From contig DCCS01000038.1 of NCBI GenBank assembly GCA_002316015.1, forward strand, positions 95,855 to 159,854: a stretch of DNA of 64,000 bases, in the 5' to 3' direction. Under the pieces are notes generated by a model, which had not been told where the DNA came from, ran no database searches, and saw nothing but the letters and a program-made list of their open reading frames with translations. Positions 35,301-44,200 of this stretch are shown in pieces (position 1 is the stretch's first letter; the number at the start of each line of letters is the position of its first letter). The translations under genes were made by a program, and so were the position numbers. The stretch comes from Prevotellaceae bacterium UBA1075. Its GTDB lineage: Bacteria; Bacteroidota; Bacteroidia; Bacteroidales; Bacteroidaceae.

Positions 35301-36629
35301 GTTGACCCCACCACAGGCATCGTGCTCCTGAGCCAGGACGTTCCTTATGGAAGTAAGCTGTACTTTAAGGAAGGCGACGAGGTGAAGAAGGGTGATGTTG
35401 TGGCCAAGTGGGATCCCTTCAATGCCGTCATCGTCACAGAGTCGGCAGGTAAACTTCAGTTCGAGAATGTCATCGAGGGTGTCACCTACCGTGTGGAGAG
35501 CGATGAGGCCACAGGCTTGCGTGAGCTCATCGTGATAGAGTCCAAGGACAGGACCAATGTGCCTGCCGTGCATGTGCTGGACGAGAAGGGCAATCCCCTG
35601 CGCAACTACAACTTCCCCATTGGCGGACACATCGCCGTGGCCGACGGGCAGGAAGTGAAGGCGGGCGATGTGCTGGTGAAGATACCGCGTGTCATGGGCG
35701 GCGGCGGTGACATCACCGGCGGTCTGCCCCGTGTGACAGAACTGTTCGAGGCCCGTAACCCAAGCAATCCCGCAGTGGTGACTGAGATAGACGGCGAGGT
35801 GACCATGGGCAAGGTGAAGCGTGGTAACCGTGAGATAACCGTCACATCCAAGATGGGTGACGTGCGCAAGTACCTGGTGCCCATGAGCAAGCAGATACTG
35901 GTGCAGGAGAATGACTCGGTGCGTGCGGGCACACCCTTGTCCGACGGGGCCATCACGCCAGCCGACATCCTGGCTATCAAGGGCCCCACGGCTGTACAGG
36001 AGTATATTGTCAACGAGGTGCAGGACGTGTACCGCCTGCAGGGTGTGAAGATCAACGACAAGCACTTCGAGGTGATTGTGCGTCAGATGATGCGCAAGGT
36101 GCAGATCAACGAGCCGGGTGACACGAACTTCCTTGAACTCCAGATGGTGGACAAACTTGACTTCGCCGAGGAGAACGACCGCATCTGGGGCAAGAAGGTG
36201 GTGACTGACCCGGGGGATTCAGAGACTTTGCAGAAGGGACAGATTATCACGCCCCGCCGCTTGCGCGACGAGAACTCTCTGCTGAAGCGCAAGGATCTCC
36301 GCACGGTGGAGGTGCGTGACGCGCAGCCCGCCACATCCACCCAGGTGCTCCAGGGAATTACCCGTGCAGCCCTGCAGACAAGCAGTTTCATGTCGGCAGC
36401 CTCCTTCCAGGAGACCACCAAGGTGCTCAACGAGGCCGCCATCAACGGAAAGTCTGATTACCTGGAGGGCATGAAGGAGAACGTGATATGCGGCCATCTT
36501 ATTCCCGCAGGAACTGGTCTTCGAGAGTTCGACAAGATCATTGTCACCAGCCGCGAGGACTATGAGCGCTCGCTCTCCAGCCGCAAGACCCTGCTGGAGT
36601 ACGCTGATGAACTTACCCCGCAGGCATAA
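32328..36629 (+). CDS. rpoC: DNA-directed RNA polymerase subunit beta'
   Basis: A 1433-aa beta' subunit. The N-terminal zinc site is [20 protein letters not shown] (about residues 66-85). The catalytic loop [12 protein letters not shown] carries three Asp that hold the active-site magnesium. The second zinc site has CGT...[13 protein letters not shown], and the trigger-loop region [19 protein letters not shown] is complete. It closes the rplKAJL-rpoBC cluster and is followed by a very strong terminator. Confidence 0.98.
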   Translation: [1433 protein letters not shown]

Positions 36630-36659
36630 GCCCGGACGGGTAACGGAAACACAATAATG

Positions 36660-36702
36660 GAGTCCCCGCTCAACATCAGGGTTGAGCGGGGACTCTTTTT
36701 TC
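36660..36702 (+). terminator. Terminator of the rpoBC operon
   Basis: A 15-bp perfect stem GAGTCCCCGCTCAAC / GTTGAGCGGGGACTC with a 6-nt loop (36675-36680), followed by a run of six T. Confidence 0.95.
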
Positions 36703-36924
36703 GTGTGTAAACCTCGGGATGTTTGGCCAACAACGCCTCGATGATGGCGCGTATGTTCCAGAATTTCCATGCCATCAAGCCACTTGCCAATGTTTGCCGT
36801 GTGCACGAACTTATTCCTCGCAACATGCTATTATGGTGGTGATGGGGGCTTCATGCTCGTGGCCACGGATAAAGGAGTATAACCGATAGTCTCGCAGCCT
36901 CATGTCCTCATGCCCTCGCCAACC
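36703..36924. other. Intergenic stretch without a supported gene
   Basis: Lies between the rpoBC terminator and the stop of the MBOAT gene. The minus strand has short open pieces in several frames (for example one beginning MRLRDYRLYSFIRGHEHEAP), each quickly closed. They could be a decayed gene, but I recognise no family, so nothing is called. Confidence 0.4.
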
Positions 36925-38340
36925 TCAGAATGCGCCGTATATAAACGGCTGCACATCCTCGGTGGCCAGCACGATAGCCAGTTGGACGCAAGCCATAAAC
37001 AGCAGGAGCTTTGCCACCCATGGCAACTTTATGAAGCGCAGCTGCAGGCGAGTGTAGGTGTGTTCGGGCACCAGATAGGTGAGCATGGCTCCAATGAGGA
37101 AGGAAGTCCACAGGGGGCGTGCGCAGACGAATGGCAGGAGGTACGCCCAACTGAAGCCAGTGGATACCTTTCCGTACATCGTGGCCAGTGTGTCGAGATC
37201 CTTGGCGCGGAAGAACGACCATGCAAGGCACACATACAGGTAAGTCAGCAGCCAGCTAAGCCCGTTGCCCCACAATGTCGCGGGCATCCCGAGTCCCAGT
37301 TGTCGGCTGAAGAACTTGTGCACGACAAGTCCCAAGCCATGCAGAGCCCCCCAGATGACAAACATCCACGAGGCTCCATGCCAGAGCCCGGCCACAAGCA
37401 TGGTGACAAAATTGTTGAGATACATGCGCCATGTGCCTCGGCGGTTGCCACCGAGCGGGATATACAGGTAGTCGCGAAACCATGTAGAGAGTGATATGTG
37501 CCAGCGTCGCCAGAACTCGGTCAGACTTAGCGAGCGGTAGGGGAACCTGAAGTTGTCGGGCAGCCAGAACCCCAGTATTGCAGCTGCACCGATGCTCAAG
37601 TCGCTGTACCCCGAGAAGTCGAAGTATATCTGCACAGGATAGGCAATCAGCGCAGCCATGTTCTCGAAGCCAGAGAAAGTGTGTGGGGCGTCAAACACCC
37701 AGGTGGTGAACTGCCCTATGTAGTCGCTCACCACATTCTTCTTCACTATCCCCAGCATGATGAGCCACAGCCCCGTCCACACCATGCGGCTTGATGCCTG
37801 CTGGTTGCGGCGAAGCCGTGGGATGAGGTTCTCGGCGCGTGTGATGGGGCCGGCGAGGAGCAGGGGGAAGAATGTGAGGTAGAAGCAGTACTCAAGCAGT
37901 GTGGCGTTCATGGTGAAGCGCCGCCGGTACACATCCACAGCATGGCTGATGCCCTGGAACGTGTAGAACGAGATACCCACGGGCAGCACTATCTCACCCA
38001 GGGCGAAGTTTGTGTGCAGCAAGGTGCCAACCACATCGCCCAGCACAAAGTAACTGTACTTGAAGTAGGCCAGCACGCCAATGTTGGTCAGCACCACGGT
38101 AGCCAGCAGCCACTTGCGTGCGCGGCCTTCGCGCAGGGCCATCTCCTGGGTCAGGGCATAGTTGAACATTGCCGTTGCGGGCAGGAGCCACATTATTACA
38201 CCGTTTAGACGATAGGCAAAGTACAGGTCGAATGCCACCACATACAGCATCATTGCCGTGCGTGAGGCACGGCGAATGAGCGCGTATATGGCGAGAAATG
38301 CCACAAACAGCATTTCTATGTATATGTCGGTGTAATGCAT
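36925..38340 (-). CDS. MBOAT-family O-acyltransferase (AlgI/DltB-like)
   Basis: A 471-aa polytopic inner-membrane protein of the MBOAT superfamily, which passes acyl groups (often acetyl) across the membrane to an extracytoplasmic acceptor. There are about ten hydrophobic segments. The family core is FWRRWHISLSTWFRDYLYIPLGG and GLWHGASWMFVIWGALHG (second catalytic His, near residue 325). It is the last gene of an operon with an SGNH hydrolase 6 bp upstream, the classic pairing in alginate and peptidoglycan O-acetylation. The acceptor is unknown; no polysaccharide genes are adjacent. Confidence 0.92.
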   Translation of the reverse strand: MHYTDIYIEMLFVAFLAIYALIRRASRTAMMLYVVAFDLYFAYRLNGVIMWLLPATAMFNYALTQEMALREGRARKWLLATVVLTNIGVLAYFKYSYFVLGDVVGTLLHTNFALGEIVLPVGISFYTFQGISHAVDVYRRRFTMNATLLEYCFYLTFFPLLLAGPITRAENLIPRLRRNQQASSRMVWTGLWLIMLGIVKKNVVSDYIGQFTTWVFDAPHTFSGFENMAALIAYPVQIYFDFSGYSDLSIGAAAILGFWLPDNFRFPYRSLSLTEFWRRWHISLSTWFRDYLYIPLGGNRRGTWRMYLNNFVTMLVAGLWHGASWMFVIWGALHGLGLVVHKFFSRQLGLGMPATLWGNGLSWLLTYLYVCLAWSFFRAKDLDTLATMYGKVSTGFSWAYLLPFVCARPLWTSFLIGAMLTYLVPEHTYTRLQLRFIKLPWVAKLLLFMACVQLAIVLATEDVQPFIYGAF

Positions 38341-38346
38341 CTCTCC

Positions 38347-39219
38347 TTAGTCTTCATTCACGTCTTCACCATGGATGCCGGCAGTGGTATCTGCGGGTTC
38401 TGGTGCTGGTACTGTGGTGGCTGGTACTGTGGGTGCACTGTCGGGGGCATGGCTTGCCAGGCTGTCCTTGGCTGCAGGATGTGTGCCAGGAATCATGGGG
38501 ATGATAATCTGCCTGTAGTTCCTCGAGTGAGTGGCAGGCTTGTTCAGCACAATCGGGTGTGCAGCCTTGCCACTGTTCATCCATTCCACTATCCTGTCCA
38601 TCCATTGGGCCGAAGCCGCATAGGTGGGATGCCGTCCGTCCTCCTGCCGCTCCAGTTCCATGCCCTTGGTCATAAAGTATCGCCTCTTGCCCAGCAGGCC
38701 CTGTAGCATGTCGTTGATGCCCTTGTCTTCTGTCCAGTTGGGCGGCCCTATCCAGGTTATGGGCACATTGCCAATCTTGGCGATAATCTCCTCGGCCCTT
38801 TTGCGGCAGCCCTTCATGTCACCCGTGTAGAGTTCGTTGCTGCCCAGGCATACCAGCACATGCGTGGGACGTATCTTTCGCATATAATGGCACAAGGTAT
38901 CGGATGCTGCCCATTGGCGTGTGCTTGAGCCGTTCCAGGTGACGCAGGTGAGCGAGTGCCCATTGGCATTGGTGTAGTCACACAGCCTCAGGGCAAGCAG
39001 TTGGCTCATCGAGTCGCCGAAGATAAGGATGCGTTGCCGGGCCGTGTCTGTTGGCTCGCGGGTGGTGTCTTCCTCGGCCTCTGTGGCGAGGGAGTCGGTG
39101 ACTTGATGGTCTGACGGCAAGTGCGGGTCGCCTGTCAAGTAGCCCGAGGCTATGGGGTAGCCGGCAAAGGCAAGCCATGCGATGATGAAAATTGCGATAA
39201 GTTGGAAGGTTGGTTTCAC
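38347..39219 (-). CDS. SGNH/GDSL hydrolase-like protein
   Basis: A 290-aa protein with one N-terminal membrane segment or uncleaved signal (LIAIFIIAWLAFAGYPIASGY), so the domain lies in the periplasm. SGNH blocks are present: ILIFGDS (nucleophile S70), CLGSNE (N128) and DGRHP (D194, H197). A Pro/Ala/Thr-rich tail follows (about 255-290). Beside an MBOAT gene, such proteins usually carry out the final acyl transfer to a glycan (as AlgX or PatB do) rather than lipid hydrolysis. The start lies 10 bp after the stop of the upstream AAA protein. Confidence 0.88.
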   Translation of the reverse strand: MKPTFQLIAIFIIAWLAFAGYPIASGYLTGDPHLPSDHQVTDSLATEAEEDTTREPTDTARQRILIFGDSMSQLLALRLCDYTNANGHSLTCVTWNGSSTRQWAASDTLCHYMRKIRPTHVLVCLGSNELYTGDMKGCRKRAEEIIAKIGNVPITWIGPPNWTEDKGINDMLQGLLGKRRYFMTKGMELERQEDGRHPTYAASAQWMDRIVEWMNSGKAAHPIVLNKPATHSRNYRQIIIPMIPGTHPAAKDSLASHAPDSAPTVPATTVPAPEPADTTAGIHGEDVNED

Positions 39220-39228
39220 GTCTGCGGT

Positions 39229-40824
39229 TCAGTTACACCTGGTACACTGTTCCACCACCTTCCAGTCCACCAGTCCCTTTCCCTCGCTGTCGAGCTCCAC
39301 CGCGAGGGCAATGACCTTGCGGTGGTCGGCCTTGAAGGGCTCGGCATACCCGCACTCCCTTATCTGCCGCTCGGCGGATGCAAGGCCACCATTGCTTGCC
39401 AGTTTGAGTTCCATCACATAGATGTAGCGTGAGAGCCACGCCACCAGGTCAATGCGCCCGGTGGCAAGCATGCGCTCCACCTCCACCCTGATGCCCAGGG
39501 CATTGAGTATGGTGCTGATGATGAGTCGGTAACGCTCCTCCATGTCCATGGATGCCAGTTTCTTGTTGCTGTAGGGTACATCGGCGATGAGTGTGCGCAT
39601 GGACTTCTTGGCCTCGTCCAGTTGTCCGGTGCCCAACTGATAGTAGAGGTTGGACTGCAGCGACACGATGTCCCCCTGCTTGCGCAAGGTAAGCGCGGGC
39701 AGCACCATCTGGTTGAGTGCCTGGCGTACCTCCTCGTTGGGGATGCCCAGGTTGTAGCCAAACTCGTCGCTGGACTTTATCGTGAGGTAGCCCGACTGGT
39801 AGAGGAACAGCTCCGGGCCTCCGCCGGTGACATCCGAGGTCTCCAGTATATCCCGAAACACACGGCAATGGTCAAAGTCGCAGAGGTGAATCTCCAGGTC
39901 ACCCACAAACTTGGGCAGGAGGGACGTTGAGCCTGATGATGCCCAGTAGCTGCGGAGTTCCTTCTGGTACAAGGCGTTGATGAGGCTGAACGGGTTATAG
40001 ACATCCACCATGTTGTGGCGGCAGAAGTGGTAGCCGTCATAGTACGCCTTCAGCCTCTCCAGGGTCTCCTCGGGAGTCCATCCGTTTGCCTCGGCCATCT
40101 GCTCCACCTCAGGCATGAAGTTGTCCCTGATCTCCTGGCTGGATATTCCGCATATAGTGGCACACTCGGGCTCGAAACTGATGTTGAGGAGGTTGTTGAG
40201 CACCGAGAAGAGGGATATCTGGGTGAACTTGGTGATGCCGGTGATGAACACGAAACGTTCCATCTCGTCATCAGCCTTCAGTATGGCAAAGACCTCGCGG
40301 TAGAGTGCCGTGCAGGCCTCGTGCTCGGGCGTGTGCCAGGAGTGCTGCAGAGGTGAGTCGTACTCGTCTATCAGGATGGCCACCTGCTGCCCTGTCTGCT
40401 CATAGGCTGCCACAATAATGGAGTCGAAACGGCTGGCGAGTGAGGAGTGTGGGCGCACGCTCACCTTGTACAGGGTCTCATAGCGACTAAAGGCAAGGTC
40501 GAGGTAGGAGCGTATGGAATCTGCGTCGGCGCCACCCCTGCTCATGTCGAGCCGCAGGACGGGCCGAGCCACCCATTCCTCTTCCATCACCTGCATTATC
40601 TTGAGTCCCTCAAAGAGGTCGCGCCTTCCCTCGAAGTAAGCCTGCAGGGTGTCTATCAGCACCGACTTGCCGAACCGCCGTGGGCGGCTCAGATAGTTGA
40701 ACTTCACCCCGTTGACAAGTTGCCACACGATGTCGGTCTTGTCCACGTATAGGTAACCACGTCTTCTTATCTCCACAAACGACTGAATGCTCACCGGGAG
40801 TTTCCTCTTCAAGTTTCCTGCCAT
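39229..40824 (-). CDS. AAA-ATPase-like / PD-(D/E)XK nuclease-like protein
   Basis: A 531-aa member of the large Bacteroidota family with an AAA-ATPase_like domain (PF09820 type) and a C-terminal PDDEXK_9 type domain. The N-terminus has the usual PVSIQSFVEIRRRGYLYVDKT, Walker A-like SRPRRFGKSVLIDT (about 40-55) and Walker B ILIDEYDSPL. The C-terminal nuclease-like motif is GRIDLVAWLSRYIYVMELKL (D...E-x-K, about 470-490). These genes occur in many copies per genome and their function is unknown. The frame runs upstream to 41172, but the ATG at 40824 gives the family N-terminus. It is first in an operon with SGNH and MBOAT, perhaps by chance insertion. Confidence 0.88.
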   Translation of the reverse strand: MAGNLKRKLPVSIQSFVEIRRRGYLYVDKTDIVWQLVNGVKFNYLSRPRRFGKSVLIDTLQAYFEGRRDLFEGLKIMQVMEEEWVARPVLRLDMSRGGADADSIRSYLDLAFSRYETLYKVSVRPHSSLASRFDSIIVAAYEQTGQQVAILIDEYDSPLQHSWHTPEHEACTALYREVFAILKADDEMERFVFITGITKFTQISLFSVLNNLLNISFEPECATICGISSQEIRDNFMPEVEQMAEANGWTPEETLERLKAYYDGYHFCRHNMVDVYNPFSLINALYQKELRSYWASSGSTSLLPKFVGDLEIHLCDFDHCRVFRDILETSDVTGGGPELFLYQSGYLTIKSSDEFGYNLGIPNEEVRQALNQMVLPALTLRKQGDIVSLQSNLYYQLGTGQLDEAKKSMRTLIADVPYSNKKLASMDMEERYRLIISTILNALGIRVEVERMLATGRIDLVAWLSRYIYVMELKLASNGGLASAERQIRECGYAEPFKADHRKVIALAVELDSEGKGLVDWKVVEQCTRCN

Positions 40825-40861
40825 AGTGCTGAATGCTTTTTTTGTCCTCGCTTTGTCGTTT

Positions 40862-40869
40862 GCAAACAT
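40862..40869 (-). promoter_or_regulatory. Possible promoter -7 element for the AAA-SGNH-MBOAT operon
   Basis: Minus strand TATGTTTG (40869-40862) fits TAnnTTTG, 38 bp before the ATG at 40824. I see no -33 box at the normal spacing. Confidence 0.4.
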
Positions 40870-41031
40870 ACGCAAAAATACTGGATTGCGCCTAGGGTGG
40901 GGGAAGAAAATTTGCGTCAGTGGGGCCGGGTGTTTCCAGGGAGCGAACTCCATTGGGCCGCCTTGCTGCTTGCCTTTTCTGGCAAGTCTGTTTGCCTGGC
41001 AGTCCAGGCCAGTTCGGATTCCTGTACAAGC

Positions 41032-41077
41032 ATATCCGGACTGCAGTCCAAGCACGCCTGGACTGCAGTCCGGATAT
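41032..41077. repeat. 19-bp perfect inverted repeat made of nested palindromes
   Basis: ATATCCGGACTGCAGTCCA (41032-41050) and its exact reverse complement (41059-41077) flank 8 nt. Each arm itself contains the 12-bp palindrome GGACTGCAGTCC, so the element reads as two copies of one palindrome and as one long hairpin. A degraded partial copy (GGACTGGAGT) follows at about 41095. It lies in the 413-bp gene-free stretch 40825-41237, has no T-run on either side and is not a normal terminator. Confidence 0.85.
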
Positions 41078-41156
41078 TGACGTACGGGACAGGCGGACTG
41101 GAGTGCTGGCAGCCACAGGACGTTCGTCCGCCGCTTACAGGCTTGGCCGGGTACGG

Positions 41157-41192
41157 AAAGAGCGTGACGCAACTGTGTTGTGCGTCACGCTC
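41157..41192 (-). terminator. Terminator of the SusD-like fusion gene
   Basis: On the minus strand GAGCGTGACGCA and TGCGTCACGCTC make a 12-bp stem with a 9-nt loop, followed by TTTCC. It lies 45 bp after the stop at 41238. Confidence 0.7.
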
Positions 41193-41237
41193 CTGGATGT
41201 CTGCTGGTATGCTGCTGGACAATTATCTGTCAGGCAT

Positions 41238-44200
41238 TCATCTTGTAGCCTCTCTCAGCCCTTTCTTGGCGGGTGTTATGGGGATAGTCTTCAGGGTCAG
41301 TCCCGCCCTGGCCTGGGGCATGGCCGCCTTCTTGGCAGGCTGGATGACTTCGGCCTTCACTTCGCTGCTGAACCCGTCCACCTGCACCGTCTCCGTCTCG
41401 TATCCGAAATATCCTTCCTCTACATAATAAATGAGTGTCAGGTTGAATGTGCCCGTTTTCCTGTCGTAGGTGCAGGGGTAGCCATCATAGCCAGCGGAGG
41501 ACTCGTAGTGCGGCACATCAGAAACCCACACGTCCCCATATTTGGAGTGCTCCGTCACCCATTGCTTTTTCACCTGGCAAAGCGAGGTCTCAGGGTCATA
41601 GTCAATCGTGAGGTTGGTCCCAGAGCCCCAGTTCTTGATTATGAATTGCCCTTGTGAGGAGCCATACGACTTCCGGTATCCGATTGTGAGCCCGGTGCCT
41701 GTGCCACTCCACAGGTTCTTGTATGTGTAAGAGCAGCTGCTTGTGCTGTCGGCCAGTGGCCACTCGCTGGCCGCGTTCCCGTCCTGTACCCATTGCTGTT
41801 TGGTGGTGTAAAGGGGAGACCACAACGGGAGCTCCGCCTGCGGGTACTGCACGTCCTTCACAATCTTGCCGTCGGTGTCGCATCCTGCAATCACCAGCGT
41901 GTAGCGGGCGTTCACATCAATCTTCCCCACGGCAAACTCCCGATCCTGGCTGGCACTCGTCACTTTCGTCTTGGCACGCGTGTTGTACACGGCCTCCCAC
42001 ACGTTGCCCGTCAGCATGCTGTCGGGGAGCAGGGCAATGTAGGCACTCTCGAAATCTGACAGGTCGTAACGCGCCCTGAAGAAGAATGTGCCGGTGCTGT
42101 CGCGGTATCCGCCGGTCAGCGTAGCCGAAAGCGCGCGTTCGGGATACTCGAAGACTTGCTCCGGCTTTGTCATATTCTCACCGCAGTTGTTCACCGACAC
42201 CACCTTGCCGCCTGCCACGCATATGCTCATCAACTTGTATTGTGCATATCGCTTGGGGAAGGGTATCGTGACGACCTGGTAATAAGAAGTGTGGTCGAGG
42301 GGAACCTGCACCACCGAGGGGAGGGTGCCGGCCTCGTACATCTGTTTCACCTCATCTGCATTCGCGTATTTCTCCACCAGGGCCACATACCCCTTCTCCA
42401 CATGCGGGCCAAAGTAGCATAGGGCTTTCACCACGGTGTTGCCGTCCTGGTCCTCGTCCTTCTGGCCGCTGTGGATGGAGCCTTCGTAGTCGGGGTATTT
42501 GACGGGGTAACTCTGATAGGTATTGAAGACGCTGCCATTGCGCATTCCCACGGCCACAAGGGTAAACTCACCATCAATGTCCATCATGGGTATGTTGACC
42601 CATCCCGTGTCCTTGGCCACGGCACCATATCCGCTGTCGGCCTTGAGCTTTTCCATCGCGTTGTCCGCCTCACTGGGGGGCACGCAGGCCACACGCAACT
42701 CGTCAAGTTCTGACAGCCAGACACGGGCGTGCAGATACTGTTTCCCGTTCTTCATGACCACCGTCGCCTGGTAGGGACCGGCATAGAAATCACAGCCAAT
42801 CCGGAATCCAGGCTGTGGATTGTTGTCGGGTAGCCTCACCTCGGTGAGCACCTGGCTGTTGACCACCTTCACCTCGCTGCCGTAGGTGAGGGTGATGCTG
42901 TTGCGTGGGAAGGTGATGATGCCGTTGGTGAAAGTTCCGTTTCGGGTGCTCTGCACCGTCACGCTGTTTCCGTTGACCTTGAATCCCAGGGGCTGCGCGG
43001 GGATGCTGGCCTCGGTGCCGTTGAGCCGGATGCTGAGCGGTGAGCCGTCATACCCCATGGTGGAGTCGGCAACCTGGGCAAACGGCTCCTGCAGCACGAT
43101 GCCCTGGGCAGTGTCCATGGCACATGCACGCAACGTGATGTATTCCGAAGGGGTGGAGAGCCCGAAGAGCTCACGCACGATGCCATCGTTGAAACGCACA
43201 CTATAATATGACTCGCCAAATCCCACGGTTCCGCCTCCCGGCTTATAGATGCCCGAGGGGTCAGGGTTCTCCTGCCCAATGGTGTTCCACGGGTACATCA
43301 TGTTACTTCTGTTCGGGAACGAGAGGTTCATCCAGGCGGGGCGGCCAATGGTGTGGAGCTGCTGATCCTCGGGGATGTACTGTGCGTCAACGTCCTGTAT
43401 GCGGTCGACACCCATGTCCAATCTCTTGTAGTCAAAGAAGGACTGTCCCTCGCCCCACAGCTCGATACGCTTCTGTGCGACTATGATCTGGATGGCGTGC
43501 TGTGCGTCCACACCCTCGACAGAGGTGTAGCCTGGCTTGTACTTGCGCATGAAAGCGTCCAGGAGAGCCATCCCCTCACTTACCGATGAGTGTGCCTTGG
43601 CCTCCGCCTCGATGAAGTACATCTCCTCCACGCGCATCAGCGGGTAGGCCGATTGCGAGGCGATGGCAGAGTTGTCCGTACAGCCCTTGTAGGGGCGGAA
43701 CTTCAGCGAGGCATACAGGGGCAGCTGGTCCCAGTCGATGCCCGACAGGTGTGGCACGGTTTCGCCCGGACCTGTCTTGAAGAGCTTCTCCCTGGGGTCA
43801 TCCGCAATCATGTTGCTGACAAGCGAGGGCGTGATGCACAGGGGCACAAAACTGGCATAGCCGAATGTCTGCTCGTTGCTCATCCAGGAGGTCCAGTTGC
43901 AGAGCCCCGTTGTCACCACACGGTCATCCTCGCGGGGCTGTGCGCCCCACATCCACGAGGAGGGCTCCAGGCTGTTGAACCCATTCTCCACATCCAGCAT
44001 CTCGGCCTCGGTGAGCGGTGTGGCTCCGCTCTGCCCGATGGCCTTGCGTGCCAGTTGCGCGGCCTTGGGGTAGTCCTCCACCCACATGCTCAGCCGTGCC
44101 TGCAGGCCGTACACGCAGGCCAGGTCGGGCAGCAGTTTGCTTGTGCGCTGGTAGTGTGCCAGGTATGTGGCGGCCTTGTCCAGGTCGGCCTGTATGAAGT

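Noticed and set aside
36703..36924. A small or decayed gene on the minus strand downstream of rpoC
   Set aside because: Short pieces in different frames are open but none matches a family I know; a pseudogene cannot be distinguished from chance.
40825..41172. N-terminal extension of the AAA-ATPase-like protein by 116 residues
   Set aside because: It would translate the nested palindrome element and a terminator; the family starts at the ATG at 40824.
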